Shown one piece after another: positions 16,937-26,204 of a stretch of DNA of 42,836 nucleotides. Numbering within the stretch: the stretch's first letter is position 1; each line of letters begins with the position of its first letter. This DNA comes from an alpha proteobacterium AAP81b (lineage in GTDB: Bacteria; Pseudomonadota; Alphaproteobacteria; Sphingomonadales; Sphingomonadaceae). The position numbers were made by a program, and so were the translations under genes. The stretch is from contig LJHX01000007.1 in NCBI GenBank assembly GCA_001295935.1, positions 1-42,836 of the forward strand. Direction: 5' to 3'. The notes under the pieces are model-generated. The model did no database searches, was not told the origin of the DNA, and saw nothing but the letters and a program-made list of their open reading frames with translations.

Positions 16937-18001
16937 TCACATGTCGTTGCCGTCATCCGCGTCAGGGCCGGCCATCAGCGCTTCCGAGATCCCGGCGGCA
17001 TTTTCGCGGATGACCTTCTCGATCTTCGCCGCCGTCTCGGGATGCTCGCGCAGATACTTCTTGGCGTTCTCGCGGCCCTGGCCGATGCGCACCGAATCAT
17101 GGCTGAACCAGGCGCCCGACTTTTCGACGACGCCAGCCTTGACGCCGAGATCGAGGATCTCGCCGATCTTGGAAATGCCCTCGCCGTACATGATGTCGAA
17201 TTCGACCTGCTTGAACGGCGGCGCCACCTTGTTCTTGACGACCTTGACGCGCGTCGTGTTGCCGGTGACCTCGTCGCGGTCCTTGATCTGGCCGGTACGG
17301 CGAATGTCGAGGCGGACCGAGGCGTAGAATTTCAGCGCATTGCCACCGGTCGTCGTCTCGGGATTGCCGTACATCACGCCGATCTTCATGCGCAGCTGGT
17401 TGATGAAGATGACGAGGCAACGCGACCGGCTGATCGACCCGGTCAACTTGCGCAGCGACTGGCTCATCAACCGCGCCTGCAGGCCGACATGGCTGTCGCC
17501 CATCTCGCCTTCGATTTCGGCGCGCGGCACCAGCGCCGCGACCGAATCGACGACGAGCACATCGACGGCGTTCGACCGCACCAGCGTATCGACGATCTCG
17601 AGCGCCTGTTCGCCGGTATCGGGCTGCGAGACGATCAGCTCGTCGATGTTGACGCCAAGCTTCTTGGCATAGGCGGGATCAAGGGCATGTTCGGCGTCGA
17701 CAAAGGCCGCCGTACCACCGATCTTCTGGGCTTCGGCGATGGCGTGCAGTGCCAGCGTCGTCTTGCCCGAACTCTCGGGGCCGTAAATCTCGATAACGCG
17801 GCCGCGCGGCAGCCCGCCGATGCCGAGCGCAAGGTCAAGCCCGAGCGACCCCGTCGAAACGGCTTCGACCTCCATCGTCTCCTTGGCGCCGAGCTTCATC
17901 ACCGAGCCCTTGCCAAAGGCACGATCGATCTGGGCCAATGCGGCTTCCAGCGCCTTTTGTCTGTCCATTCCCCCGTCCACCACTTTCAATGCTGCGGCCA
18001 T
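16937..18001 (-). CDS. recA: Recombinase RecA
   Basis: RecA coats single-stranded DNA, drives strand exchange and triggers LexA self-cleavage in the SOS response. The 354-residue product has the conserved N-terminus ('[20 protein letters not shown]', then MKLG), Walker A 'GPESSGKT', Walker B '[12 protein letters not shown]', loop 2 '[20 protein letters not shown]' and an acidic C-terminal tail. Translation starts at the ATG at 18001; a second ATG 11 codons in is an alternative. A perfect alphaproteobacterial LexA box lies 71-85 nt upstream. Neighbours downstream are the acidic protein, methyltransferase and alaS genes. Confidence 0.98.
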   Translation of the reverse strand: MAAALKVVDGGMDRQKALEAALAQIDRAFGKGSVMKLGAKETMEVEAVSTGSLGLDLALGIGGLPRGRVIEIYGPESSGKTTLALHAIAEAQKIGGTAAFVDAEHALDPAYAKKLGVNIDELIVSQPDTGEQALEIVDTLVRSNAVDVLVVDSVAALVPRAEIEGEMGDSHVGLQARLMSQSLRKLTGSISRSRCLVIFINQLRMKIGVMYGNPETTTGGNALKFYASVRLDIRRTGQIKDRDEVTGNTTRVKVVKNKVAPPFKQVEFDIMYGEGISKIGEILDLGVKAGVVEKSGAWFSHDSVRIGQGRENAKKYLREHPETAAKIEKVIRENAAGISEALMAGPDADDGNDM

Positions 18002-18048
18002 GATTCAGGACCTTTCGTAGCTGTCTGCCGGACAATTTCAATGGCCGA

Positions 18049-18077
18049 GTCGTACCGCATTTGTTCGATAAGAACAA
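18049..18077 (-). promoter_or_regulatory. Candidate recA promoter
   Basis: On the minus strand TTGTTC (18072-18077) and TACGAC (18049-18054) are separated by exactly 17 nt, a reasonable -35/-10 pair. The -35 element coincides with half of the LexA box. It is inferred from spacing only. Confidence 0.4.
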
Positions 18078-18086
18078 GAGCGGAAC
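18072..18086. promoter_or_regulatory. LexA (SOS) box of recA
   Basis: GAAC-AAGAGCG-GAAC is a perfect match to the alphaproteobacterial LexA operator, a direct repeat with a 7-nt spacer (GTTC-N7-GTTC when read towards recA). It overlaps the candidate -35 element, where LexA would block RNA polymerase. A partly overlapping palindrome TTGTTC-GATAA-GAACAA spans 18061-18077. Confidence 0.85.
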
Positions 18087-18121
18087 ATCAGGCTGCGGCA
18101 GATCGATATTTACAGCCGAAG

Positions 18122-19717
18122 TCAGTGGGATAGCGCGAACGCCGTGGCAATCGCGCCAACCAGATCGGCCATGGCGAAGGGCTTTGACAGGAACTGCACC
18201 CCCTGTGCGTCGGCGGCGCGGTGCAGCGGTGGCTCGGCGAAGCCCGACATCAGCACCACCGCCAGCCCCGGCCGGCCGCGCACCGCCTGCGATGCCAGTT
18301 CGACGCCGTCGATGCCCGGCATCATCACATCGGAGACCAGCACATCGATCTCGAGCCCGGCGCCAAGCATTTCCAGCGCCGACTGGCCATCGGCCGCCAC
18401 CGTCACCTGCAGCCCCTGGTTTTGCAGGCCGCGCTTCAGCACGTTGCGAACCGCCGGCTCATCCTCGACCAACAGGACGCGCAACTCGGCGGGCATCGGG
18501 GCATGGGCAGGCGGGACCGCGGCGCGCGGCGCCGACCCCGCCGCGCCGCGCTTGCCGAAGGCGGGCAGATAGACGCTGAACACCGTGCCGCGCGGGCTCG
18601 CCGGCCGGGCGAAGATATAGCCGTCGGACTGTTTGACGATGCCATAGACCGTCGAGAGCCCCAGCCCGGTGCCCTCCCCCATCTTCTTCGTCGTGAAAAA
18701 GGGCTCGAAGATCTTGCCGGCAATAGCCGCGGGAATGCCGGTGCCGGTATCGGCGACATCGATGACGACATGATCGGCGCGCGGGATGATGCGATGGCCC
18801 TGGGCGTCGATGTCGGCGGCAGCGACATCGCGCAGCGTAATGGTCAGCGCCCCCGATCCCGCCATGGCGTCGCGGGCGTTGACGGCGAGGTTGACGATAA
18901 CCTGCTCGATCTGCCCGGGGTCGGCACGCACGGCGCCGCGCAGCTGGTCGCTGTCGATGGCAAGCGAAATGCCCTTGCCGAGCAACTGCGTCAGCAACGG
19001 CTGGAGCCCGACGATCAGGGGCGCGAGATCGAGCAGCTGCTGGCGCTGCGGTTGCTGGCGGGCAAAGGCCAGCAGCTGCTCGATCATCGCCGCGGCACGG
19101 CGGCCGTTGCGACGGATTTCATCGAGCGCTTCATGATCATCGTCGCCGGGGCGATGGCGATCGAGCAGCTGATCGGTCAGCGCCAGCACCGCCGTCAGGA
19201 TATTGTTGAAATCATGCGCAATGCCGCCGGCGAGCTGACCCACCGCCTGCATCCGCGTCGCCGCCGCCGCCTGGGCTTCCAACCGCAGCTGCTCGCGGAT
19301 GTCGCGCATCGCGAGCACCGCGACAAAGCCGAGGCCGGGCGGCACCGGCGTGATGGTCAGGACCTGGCGTTCCTCCGGCCGGTTGGCGAGCGCCGCGCGG
19401 ACTTCGACGGTCTCGTTGCCGGCGAGGGCGCGGGCAACGGCGACGGCAACCTGTGCCTCGTCGCCGGCGACCGCCAGTGCCTCGGGGCGGGTGCCCGGCG
19501 CGCAACGCTGGCCGACCGTGGCGAAAAAGGCCTCGTTGCCAACGAGGATCCGCCCCTGCGCCGAGAGCAGCGCCATCGCCAGCGGCAGATGGGTGAGCAG
19601 CTCGCTGACCCAGCTGTTCTGCGAGCCATCGGCATAGGGCGCCGGCCAACCCGGCGTCTCGGAAAGATCGACGGGCAGCAGCACCTGCAAGGAAGGATCA
19701 GCCGTAGCGCTGCTCAA
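18122..19717 (-). CDS. CckA-like hybrid sensor histidine kinase/response regulator
   Basis: This is a 531-residue protein. Residues about 36-140 resemble a PAS sensor domain. The HisKA domain has phospho-acceptor H168 in 'QLAGGIAHDFNNILTAV', and the ATPase has the N box at about 276-285, G1 'DTGTGIP' and G2 'GEGTGLGLSTVYGI'. The C-terminal receiver domain runs from about 411 with acidic E418-D419-E420, phospho-acceptor D463 and K512. The 'GIAHDFNN' and 'GLGLSTVYGIVKQSDG' segments are those of CckA, the kinase feeding the CtrA cell-cycle phosphorelay. Unlike canonical CckA it has no N-terminal membrane spans. Its start overlaps the molybdoenzyme gene by 20 nt, so it is translated as part of the dapA-smpB operon. 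Confidence 0.85.
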   Translation of the reverse strand: MSSATADPSLQVLLPVDLSETPGWPAPYADGSQNSWVSELLTHLPLAMALLSAQGRILVGNEAFFATVGQRCAPGTRPEALAVAGDEAQVAVAVARALAGNETVEVRAALANRPEERQVLTITPVPPGLGFVAVLAMRDIREQLRLEAQAAAATRMQAVGQLAGGIAHDFNNILTAVLALTDQLLDRHRPGDDDHEALDEIRRNGRRAAAMIEQLLAFARQQPQRQQLLDLAPLIVGLQPLLTQLLGKGISLAIDSDQLRGAVRADPGQIEQVIVNLAVNARDAMAGSGALTITLRDVAAADIDAQGHRIIPRADHVVIDVADTGTGIPAAIAGKIFEPFFTTKKMGEGTGLGLSTVYGIVKQSDGYIFARPASPRGTVFSVYLPAFGKRGAAGSAPRAAVPPAHAPMPAELRVLLVEDEPAVRNVLKRGLQNQGLQVTVAADGQSALEMLGAGLEIDVLVSDVMMPGIDGVELASQAVRGRPGLAVVLMSGFAEPPLHRAADAQGVQFLSKPFAMADLVGAIATAFALSH

Positions 19718-20345
19718 GCCAGGGGTCGCCTTCGTTGTGATAGCCGCGGGTTTCCCAGAAGCCGGGGCGATCGCCGGCGACGACCTCGATGCGCTTCAAC
19801 CATTTCGCCGATTTCCACAGATACCAGCGCGGCAGGATGGCGCGCACCGGGCCGCCGTGCTCGCGGCCGATGGCGGCGCCGTCGTGGGTGTGCGCCAACA
19901 GGCAGTCCTCATCGACAAAGTGATCGAGCTGCACATTGGTCGTGTAGCCGTCGTAACCATGGAGCACGACATGCGTGGCATGCGGATGCGGCTGGGCGAG
20001 CGCCATGACATGTGCGGTCGCGACGCCGCGCCAACGGTTGTCGTAGCGCGACCATTGCGTGACGCAGTGAATATCGCTCACATCGTCGATCTGCGGCTGG
20101 GCCATCAGCGCCTGCCAATCCCAGTCGAGCCGGTTGACGACAGCGCCATCGACGCTCAGCCGCCAATCGGCGCGCGCCACATCGGGCTGGATGCCGAGAT
20201 CGAGCACCGGCCAATTGGTGACGAGCCGCTGCCCCGGCGGCAGTCGCATGTCGTGATCGGGGTCGGCCTTGCCGGTCAGCAGCCGCCCGGCGCGCGCCCA
20301 GGCCTGCTTCACCGCGACCAGCTTGTCGCGAATGCTGTCGTCCAT
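19698..20345 (-). CDS. Sulfite oxidase-like molybdopterin-dependent oxidoreductase, cytoplasmic
   Basis: This is a 215-residue protein with the sulfite-oxidase fold signature 'DIHCVTQWSRYDNRWRGV', in which C94 would bind the molybdenum. It also has 'HGYDGYTTNVQLDHFVDEDC' and 'HGGPVRAILPRWYLWKSAKW', the standard molybdopterin-contact segments. There is no Tat or Sec signal peptide, so it differs from periplasmic MsrP and should act in the cytoplasm. The substrate is unknown. It starts 2 nt after smpB ends and overlaps the histidine-kinase start by 20 nt. The cofactor could involve MoaB encoded at 6236. Confidence 0.88.
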   Translation of the reverse strand: MDDSIRDKLVAVKQAWARAGRLLTGKADPDHDMRLPPGQRLVTNWPVLDLGIQPDVARADWRLSVDGAVVNRLDWDWQALMAQPQIDDVSDIHCVTQWSRYDNRWRGVATAHVMALAQPHPHATHVVLHGYDGYTTNVQLDHFVDEDCLLAHTHDGAAIGREHGGPVRAILPRWYLWKSAKWLKRIEVVAGDRPGFWETRGYHNEGDPWLEQRYG

Positions 20346-20347
20346 CG

Positions 20348-20830
20348 TCAGCCCCTTTCGCGCATGATGCGCGCCTGGTCGCGCTTCCAGTCGCGATCCT
20401 TCATCACTTCGCGCTTGTCGTGCAGCTTCTTGCCCTTGCCGAGCGCCAGTTCGACCTTGGCGCGGCCGCGCGGGTTGAAATAGATCGACAGCGGGATCAG
20501 CGTCATGCCGTCGCGCGCCACCGCCCCCCACATCTTGTTGATCTGGCGCTCGTGGAGCAGCAGCTTGCGCGGCCGTTTCGGCTCATGGTTGAAGCGGTTG
20601 CCATGGCTGAACTCGGGGATGTTGGCGTTGACCAGCCAGACCTGGCCGTCCTTGACCTCGGCAAACGCCTCGGCGATCGACCCCGTGCCCTGGCGCAGCG
20701 CCTTGACCTCGGTGCCGGCGAGCGCGATTCCTGCCTCGACGACATCCTCGATGAAATATTCGAAGCGCGCGCGGCGGTTCTCGGCGACGGTCTTGGTCTT
20801 GATGCCCTCGGGCGGTTTCGGGCGTACCAT
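20348..20830 (-). CDS. smpB: SsrA-binding protein SmpB
   Basis: SmpB binds tmRNA and brings it to stalled ribosomes so that the nascent chain is tagged for ClpXP. It has 160 residues with the conserved core '[20 protein letters not shown]', '[20 protein letters not shown]', '[20 protein letters not shown]' and the basic C-terminal tail '[20 protein letters not shown]' that enters the ribosome A site. The ATG shares one base with the dapA stop (TGATG), which implies coupled translation. ClpX and ClpP, which degrade tagged proteins, are encoded about 8 kb away. Confidence 0.97.
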   Translation of the reverse strand: MVRPKPPEGIKTKTVAENRRARFEYFIEDVVEAGIALAGTEVKALRQGTGSIAEAFAEVKDGQVWLVNANIPEFSHGNRFNHEPKRPRKLLLHERQINKMWGAVARDGMTLIPLSIYFNPRGRAKVELALGKGKKLHDKREVMKDRDWKRDQARIMRERG

Positions 20831-21702
20831 CAGGCGAGCCCCGCGTGAACCAGCGCCGCATCGACCGCGGCCCTAGCGGCTTCCGAAGGCTCGGTGATCG
20901 GCAGCCGCACGTCGGGCGCCATATGGCCGAGCTTCGCCAGCGCATATTTGGTCGGGCCGGGGCTGGCATCGCTGAACAGCGCCGCGTGCAGCGGTTGCAG
21001 GCGATCGTTGATGGCGAGCGCGGTGCGGAAATCGCCCGCCAGCATCGATGCCTGCATCTGCGCGCACAGCTGCGGCGCGACATTGGCGGTGACCGAGATC
21101 GCACCGATGCCGCCCTGGGCGTTGAAGCCGACCGCCATGTCGTCGTTTCCCGACAGCTGGATGAAATCGGCGCCGCAGGCGAGGCGCTGTTGCGCGACGC
21201 GGGCGATGTTGCCGGTGGCATCCTTGACGCCGACGATATTGGGCAGCCGCGCCAGCACCGCCATGGTCTCGACACTCATGTCGGCGACCGACCGCCCGGG
21301 GATGTTGTAGATGACGATCGGCAGCCGCGTCGCCTCGGCCAGCGCGGTGAAATGCGCGATCAGCCCCGCCTGGCTCGGCTTGTTGTAATAGGGCACGACG
21401 ACGAGCGCACCATCGGCGCCAACCCTTTCGGCATGGGCAAGATGTGCCAGCGCCGTCGCGGTATCGTTGCTGCCGCAGCCGGCGATCACCGGCACGCGCT
21501 TCGCCGCGACCTCGACGACCTGGGTGATGACCGCATAATGTTCGGCATGGGTCAGCGTCGGGCTTTCGCCCGTCGTGCCGACCGGGACCAGGCCATGACT
21601 GCCCTGGGCGATCTGCCATTCGACAAAGGCCTCGAGCGCCACCGTATCGATCGCACCGTCACGGAACGGCGTCACCAATGCCGGGATCGATCCCTGAAAC
21701 AT
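20830..21702 (-). CDS. dapA: 4-hydroxy-tetrahydrodipicolinate synthase
   Basis: DapA condenses pyruvate with aspartate semialdehyde, the first committed step to diaminopimelate and lysine. The 290-residue protein is a TIM barrel with the Schiff-base lysine K160 ('[11 protein letters not shown]'), Y132 in 'IYNIPGRS', Y106 in 'PYYNKPSQ', and the 'GTTGES' carboxylate-binding loop at 42-47. The length is exactly that of the family. The ATG at 21702 is followed by '[12 protein letters not shown]'; longer in-frame sequence is antisense to the transglycosylase gene. It heads the operon dapA-smpB-molybdoenzyme-kinase and diverges from that transglycosylase gene (57 bp between starts). Confidence 0.97.
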   Translation of the reverse strand: MFQGSIPALVTPFRDGAIDTVALEAFVEWQIAQGSHGLVPVGTTGESPTLTHAEHYAVITQVVEVAAKRVPVIAGCGSNDTATALAHLAHAERVGADGALVVVPYYNKPSQAGLIAHFTALAEATRLPIVIYNIPGRSVADMSVETMAVLARLPNIVGVKDATGNIARVAQQRLACGADFIQLSGNDDMAVGFNAQGGIGAISVTANVAPQLCAQMQASMLAGDFRTALAINDRLQPLHAALFSDASPGPTKYALAKLGHMAPDVRLPITEPSEAARAAVDAALVHAGLA

Positions 21703-21759
21703 GCTCTTCACCCGGGTTCGCCAACCCGTATAGCGGGGGGGCAGTGTTGGGAGAGTGAT

Positions 21760-23826
21760 ATGGACCGCAAAGCCGGCTTGGCAAGCGAAGTCTTCGGCGA
21801 AGTGTCGGGGGATTGCCGCGGCAGTCGCCCTCGCCGCCGTGGCGGGTCGCGGGTGGCGGCAGTCGTTATCGGGCTGTTGTTCGGCTGCGCCCCGGCGGGT
21901 GCCGAGCTCCCCGAGGCCACCCGCAGCCTCTACAGCCAGCGCCTTGCCGACAATGCCGCCGGGCGCTTCGGCGGCATCGCGGCATCGCCGCTGGTCGGCG
22001 TCGCGGGCGTGCCCGTCCTCGATGACGTCGTCATCTGGGATCGGCTGCGCCGCGAGACCTATCGTGGCAGCTTCGCCGAATATGCGGCGTTTCTGAAGGC
22101 CCATCCCGACTGGCCGCAAGCAACGCTGCTGCGCCGCCTCGCCGAGCGCGCCATCGACGACAGCGTACCCGCCGACGCGCGCCTTGACTTCTTCCGCCAG
22201 TTCCCGCCGCTTTCCGCCACCGCCAAGCTGCGAATGGCCGAGGCGCTGAAGGCCAGCGGCCGTGCCGCCGAAGCGGTGACGATGGCGCGCGATGCCTGGG
22301 ACTCGGCGGGACTCGACGCCCTGCAGGAAACCTTTCTTTTCACATTGTTCGGCAACGATCTTCAGCCCGGCGATCATCTGTCGCGCGCCGATCGGCTGCT
22401 CTGGTCGGGCCAGTCGAGCGCCGCTTCGCGGCTGCTGCCGCGCCTCGATGTCGATCACCGCCTGTGGCTGCTGGCGCGGCTGGCGTTGAAGGCCAACTCG
22501 CCCGATGCCGAGGTGCGCCTCGCCGCGGTGCCGGCGGCGCTGCGCGACGAACCCGGGCTGATCCTCGATCGCGCGCAATGGCTGCGGCGGCGCGGCGATC
22601 TCGCCGGGGCGCGGGCGCTACTGGCGACGACGGCGCTGGCGCCGGGGCGCGTCGTCGATCCCGAGGCCTGGCTCAAGGCGCGCCTCGACTTCGCCCGCGC
22701 CGCCTGGCGCGCCGGCGATTCTGAAACCGCCTATCGCATCGCCGCTACGCACCAGGCCTTGCCGCCCGGGCGGGGCCTCGGCGAACATCCGCTCGGCGCG
22801 CGCCAGCAGTTCGTCGAGACCGAGTTTCTCGCCGGCTGGCTGGCGCTGCGCAAGCTCGCCCGCCCCGCCGACGCGCTGCGCCACTTCCAGAATTTGCGCG
22901 CCGCGTCGCTGACGCCGCTCAGCCAGGCGCGCGGCGATTACTGGATCGGCCGCGCCGCCGATGCCGCGGGCGACCGCGATGCGGCGCGCATTGCCTGGGA
23001 AGCCGCAGCGGCGCATTTCGACACCTTCTACGGCCAGCTCGCCACCGAACGCCTCGGCCGCGTGGTGGCGCTGCGGCGTACGCCGGCGCCGACGCTGGCG
23101 CCCTGGCAGGCCGATACCTTCCGTGCCGAAAGCCTGGTCCGCGCCGCCTTCGCGCTCGGCGACCTTGGCGACCGCGGCCGCCAGACGCTGTTCCTCAAGA
23201 CCCTTGCCGAACGCAGCGACGACCCCACGGCGACGGCGCTCGTCGCCGGGCTGGCGGCGCCGCTCGGGCGCCCCGATCTCGGCGTTCTCGCCGGCAAGAA
23301 CGCCCGCGGCCAGGGCGAGCTTTCGGCGCTCGACGCCGCCTTCCCGCAGCTCGCCCTGCCCGACAGCCTGGCCGACAGCGCGACGATGATCCACGCCATC
23401 AGCCGCCAGGAAAGCCAGTTCGACCGCGCCGCGCTGTCCCCGGCCGGGGCGCGCGGGCTGATGCAGCTGCTGCCCGGCACCGCCGCCGAACAGGCGGGCA
23501 AACTCGCCCTCCCCGCCGCGACCGATCGGCTGACCAGCGATCCCGTCTATAACGTCACCCTCGGCGCCGGCTATTTCAACCGTTTGCTCGGTGCCTATGG
23601 CCGCAATCATGTGCTCGCGGTGGCGGCCTACAACGCCGGTCCGGGCAATGTCCGCAAGATCGTCGCGGCGATCGGCGACCCGCGCGACGGCGATACGATC
23701 GACTGGATCGAAGCCATCCCGATCGCCGAGACGCGCAACTATGTCCAGCGCGTGCTTGAAAATGCTGTGGTTTATGAACTGCTCCGGGGTCGCCCGGCGC
23801 GGCTTGGGCACTATCTTGGCAAATGA
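21760..23826 (+). CDS. Soluble lytic murein transglycosylase (Slt70-like)
   Basis: A 688-residue periplasmic peptidoglycan-cleaving enzyme and paralogue of the one at 3208. After a basic N-terminal stretch, residues about 30-48 form a signal segment ([19 protein letters not shown]). A long alpha-superhelical region follows, then the C-terminal SLT domain with catalytic E551 in '[10 protein letters not shown]', '[14 protein letters not shown]' and '[12 protein letters not shown]'. A GGGAGAG ribosome site precedes the ATG at 21760. The unusually long, Arg-rich N-terminus suggests the true start may be an internal codon. The Cys in 'LFGCAPAG' might instead be a lipobox, making it a lipoprotein. 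Confidence 0.92.
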   Translation: MDRKAGLASEVFGEVSGDCRGSRPRRRGGSRVAAVVIGLLFGCAPAGAELPEATRSLYSQRLADNAAGRFGGIAASPLVGVAGVPVLDDVVIWDRLRRETYRGSFAEYAAFLKAHPDWPQATLLRRLAERAIDDSVPADARLDFFRQFPPLSATAKLRMAEALKASGRAAEAVTMARDAWDSAGLDALQETFLFTLFGNDLQPGDHLSRADRLLWSGQSSAASRLLPRLDVDHRLWLLARLALKANSPDAEVRLAAVPAALRDEPGLILDRAQWLRRRGDLAGARALLATTALAPGRVVDPEAWLKARLDFARAAWRAGDSETAYRIAATHQALPPGRGLGEHPLGARQQFVETEFLAGWLALRKLARPADALRHFQNLRAASLTPLSQARGDYWIGRAADAAGDRDAARIAWEAAAAHFDTFYGQLATERLGRVVALRRTPAPTLAPWQADTFRAESLVRAAFALGDLGDRGRQTLFLKTLAERSDDPTATALVAGLAAPLGRPDLGVLAGKNARGQGELSALDAAFPQLALPDSLADSATMIHAISRQESQFDRAALSPAGARGLMQLLPGTAAEQAGKLALPAATDRLTSDPVYNVTLGAGYFNRLLGAYGRNHVLAVAAYNAGPGNVRKIVAAIGDPRDGDTIDWIEAIPIAETRNYVQRVLENAVVYELLRGRPARLGHYLGK

Positions 23827-23837
23827 TTCGACTGGCG

Positions 23838-24380
23838 TCAGACGTATTGGACGAAGGTTCGTATGTCATTCGCGCCCGCGATAAAGGCGAAATTAGGCAA
23901 TGTCATCGCCATAGTCGCGAGGTTAAGCTGCCCCGTTGTTTGTCGCGTCACGTTGTAGAACCAGATATCGACAACCAGGTCCGTAGCATTGAACGCAGCG
24001 GTCGTGAGATTGGCCATTCCAGGTACAAGCCCACCGGCGGTCGACAATATCAGGAAATAATGATCACCCCGACCGCATATCCAGATGCTGAAACCATGTG
24101 CGATATGAAAATTAGCGCCATGAAGAACCCGGGCAGCATAGGCCGCACAGCCGTGGCAACGCGCTACCTTGTATTGTGCTACGGCGAGGCCAAGATTTCT
24201 CCAGAATTGCAATTGCGTATCGGCGTTTAGAATGCCTGCTCCGGCATTTTGATACAATTGTACGGCTCTGGCGTCCGCAGGCAGGAAATTATATCCACCG
24301 ATTTGCCCGGCGTTCATCACCGGAATGTCAGTGACGGTAACAAAGTCATGGACAAAAGTTGGATGGATACGACCCGGCAT
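23838..24380 (-). CDS. Low-GC orphan with Cys/His/Asp peptidase-like signature
   Basis: A protein of 180 residues (191 if started at 24413) that I cannot place in a named family. It has 'KVARCHGCAAYAARVL', then 'GRGDHYFLIL', then 'DLVVDIWFYNV'. This order (Cys at a helix N-terminus, Asp-His followed by a hydrophobic strand, then VVD-x-W) resembles papain-like or transglutaminase-like thiol enzymes found among bacterial effectors and toxins. Candidate residues in the longer numbering are C86 or C89, H118 and D149. There is no signal peptide. The start at 24380 is preferred because GGAG lies 9 nt upstream. GC is about half (29/60 at 24061-24120), well below its neighbours, which suggests acquisition. 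It converges on the transglycosylase gene with 11 bp between. Confidence 0.6.
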   Translation of the reverse strand: MPGRIHPTFVHDFVTVTDIPVMNAGQIGGYNFLPADARAVQLYQNAGAGILNADTQLQFWRNLGLAVAQYKVARCHGCAAYAARVLHGANFHIAHGFSIWICGRGDHYFLILSTAGGLVPGMANLTTAAFNATDLVVDIWFYNVTRQTTGQLNLATMAMTLPNFAFIAGANDIRTFVQYV

Positions 24381-24547
24381 GATCCAAGACTCCAAAATCT
24401 TCAGGCTGAGCATAAGCTGTTTCGGACGCGATTCGCAACCGCGGTTCGACAGCCCGCCGCTGCTTCGGCGCGACAGCAGCGAGCCACAAAGTCAGCAGCT
24501 ATGGAGGCGGCCTACTTCCGCTATCGCAGCCTTACGGAATTCTTAAC

Positions 24548-25585
24548 TCATGCGAGCGGCAGCGGCGGGTCGGCGAGCTTGAGCAACTGCTTGCCGAAAT
24601 TCTTGCCCTCGAACAGCCGGCGCAGCGTTGCCGGGCAATTCTCGAAGCCGTGCGCCACATCCTCGGCGGTCTTGAGCTTGCCTTCGGCCCTCAGCGCCGC
24701 CAGCGCCTGAACACCCTCGGCGAACCGCGGCGCATAATCGAGGACAATGAAGCCTTCGACGCGCGCCCGCATCACCGTGATGTTCATGTAGTTGCGCAGC
24801 CCCGGCGAGCGATCCTCGGCGGTGTCGTTGTAAGACGAGATGCCGCCGCACAGCACCACCCGCGCCCGCAATGCCAGATTGGCGAGCGCCGCGTCGAAGA
24901 TCTCGCCGCCGACATTTTCGAAGACGACATTGACACCCTTGGGCGCCTCGGCGCGGATCGCCGCGGCAACGCCGCCGGCGCGGTAATCGATGCACGCATC
25001 GGCGCCGGCGACATCACGCACCCAGGCACATTTCTCGGGGCCGCCGGCGATGCCGATGACCTTGCAGCCCATCGCCTTGGCGACCTGGACGACGACCGAA
25101 CCCGTCGCCCCCGCCGCCCCCGACACGACGACCGTATCGCCGGGCTGGGGCTTGCCGAGGTCGGTCAGTCCGAACCACGCCGTCAGCCCGGTGATGCCGA
25201 AGATGCCGAGCGCCTGTTCGGGCGTGATGCCGGGATGAACGGCGCTGACCGGCCCCGTTTCGGTCATGCCGTTCGAAACGACATATTCCTGCCAGCCGAA
25301 CGTCCCCTGGACGAGCTGGCCGGGGCGGAATTTCGGATGGTTGCTGGCGATCACCTGGCCGATGGCGCCGGCGCGCACCGGATCGCCAATCCGCACCGCC
25401 GGCAGATAGGTGTCACCACCGAGCCAGCCGCGCTGCGTCGGATCGAAGCTGAGATGGGTGACGCGGACAAGGAACTCGCCCTCACCGGGCGTCGGGATGT
25501 CCGTTTCGACGAGATCGAAATCGCTGTCCTTGATGGCGCCTTGCGGCCGGCTTTTGAGCAGCCAGCGGCGGTTGGTATCGGTCAT
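24548..25585 (-). CDS. NADP-dependent medium-chain reductase (double-bond reductase type)
   Basis: This is a 345-residue zinc-independent MDR protein. It has an N-terminal GroES-like half ('FLVRVTHLSFDPTQRGWL') without the structural or catalytic zinc cysteines, then a Rossmann half with 'VVVSGAAGATGSVVVQVAKA' and 'NVVFENVGGEIFDAAL'. This matches the leukotriene B4 12-hydroxydehydrogenase/curcumin reductase group, which reduces alpha,beta-unsaturated carbonyls using NADPH. The physiological substrate is unknown. The start at 25585 has a GGAGAGGAT ribosome site. It lies downstream of the cupin gene on the same strand, 55 bp apart. Confidence 0.9.
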   Translation of the reverse strand: MTDTNRRWLLKSRPQGAIKDSDFDLVETDIPTPGEGEFLVRVTHLSFDPTQRGWLGGDTYLPAVRIGDPVRAGAIGQVIASNHPKFRPGQLVQGTFGWQEYVVSNGMTETGPVSAVHPGITPEQALGIFGITGLTAWFGLTDLGKPQPGDTVVVSGAAGATGSVVVQVAKAMGCKVIGIAGGPEKCAWVRDVAGADACIDYRAGGVAAAIRAEAPKGVNVVFENVGGEIFDAALANLALRARVVLCGGISSYNDTAEDRSPGLRNYMNITVMRARVEGFIVLDYAPRFAEGVQALAALRAEGKLKTAEDVAHGFENCPATLRRLFEGKNFGKQLLKLADPPLPLA

Positions 25586-25640
25586 CGATCCTCTCCCCAA
25601 ATCGTCTTTGACGGCAGGATAGGGCGCCTGCCCCGGCCTG

Positions 25641-26087
25641 TCACCCCGGCGAGCCGCCCGGATACCAACCGAGCGGCGCCAGGGTAAAGCCGGCGAAATC
25701 GAACCCCGGGGCAACGACGCAGCTGACCAGGGCCCAACCGCCGACGACGACCGCTGCTTGCCAATGACCGGCTGGAACGATCGCCTGCGGGGTCTCGCCG
25801 GCGGCGATGCCGGCGCCGAGACGGACCTCGCTGACCGGCCCGGCGTCGCCATCGGCCAAGCGCAGGCAGAGCGGCGCGCCGGCGTGCCAGCACCAGATCT
25901 CGGCGGCATCGACGCGGTGCCAGTGCGAAGTTTCGCCGGCGGCGAGCAGGAACAGGATCGCCGTCACCCGTGACCGTCCATCGGCGCCGGGGCCGTCGCG
26001 GAAGGTTTCGCGATACCAGCCGCCCTCGGGGTGAGGCGCCAGCCCGAGCGCGGCGATGATTGCGCCTGCGTCATTCGGGTCGCGCAT
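25641..26087 (-). CDS. DUF985 cupin protein
   Basis: This is a 148-residue protein of the DUF985 cupin family. It has 'LAPHPEGGWYRETFRD' at the N-terminus, 'FLLAAGETSHWHRVDAAEIW' with the His pair of the cupin metal site, and 'VAPGFDFAGFTLA' near the end. The family is a small beta-barrel often called cupin-like with unknown substrate. The ATG at 26087 is preceded by GGAGGTGA, a near-perfect ribosome site. It diverges from the large outer-membrane barrel gene. Confidence 0.88.
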   Translation of the reverse strand: MRDPNDAGAIIAALGLAPHPEGGWYRETFRDGPGADGRSRVTAILFLLAAGETSHWHRVDAAEIWCWHAGAPLCLRLADGDAGPVSEVRLGAGIAAGETPQAIVPAGHWQAAVVVGGWALVSCVVAPGFDFAGFTLAPLGWYPGGSPG

Positions 26088-26204
26088 CGTCACCTCCAGA
26101 TGTGTCCTGCAGGCAACAGTGCCGCGCTGCATCCATGGCGCAGCGCAACGTATCGCCGGCTGCCGCGTATCGCCGCCAGTCCCTGTGTCAATGAGGTTGT
26201 GTTC

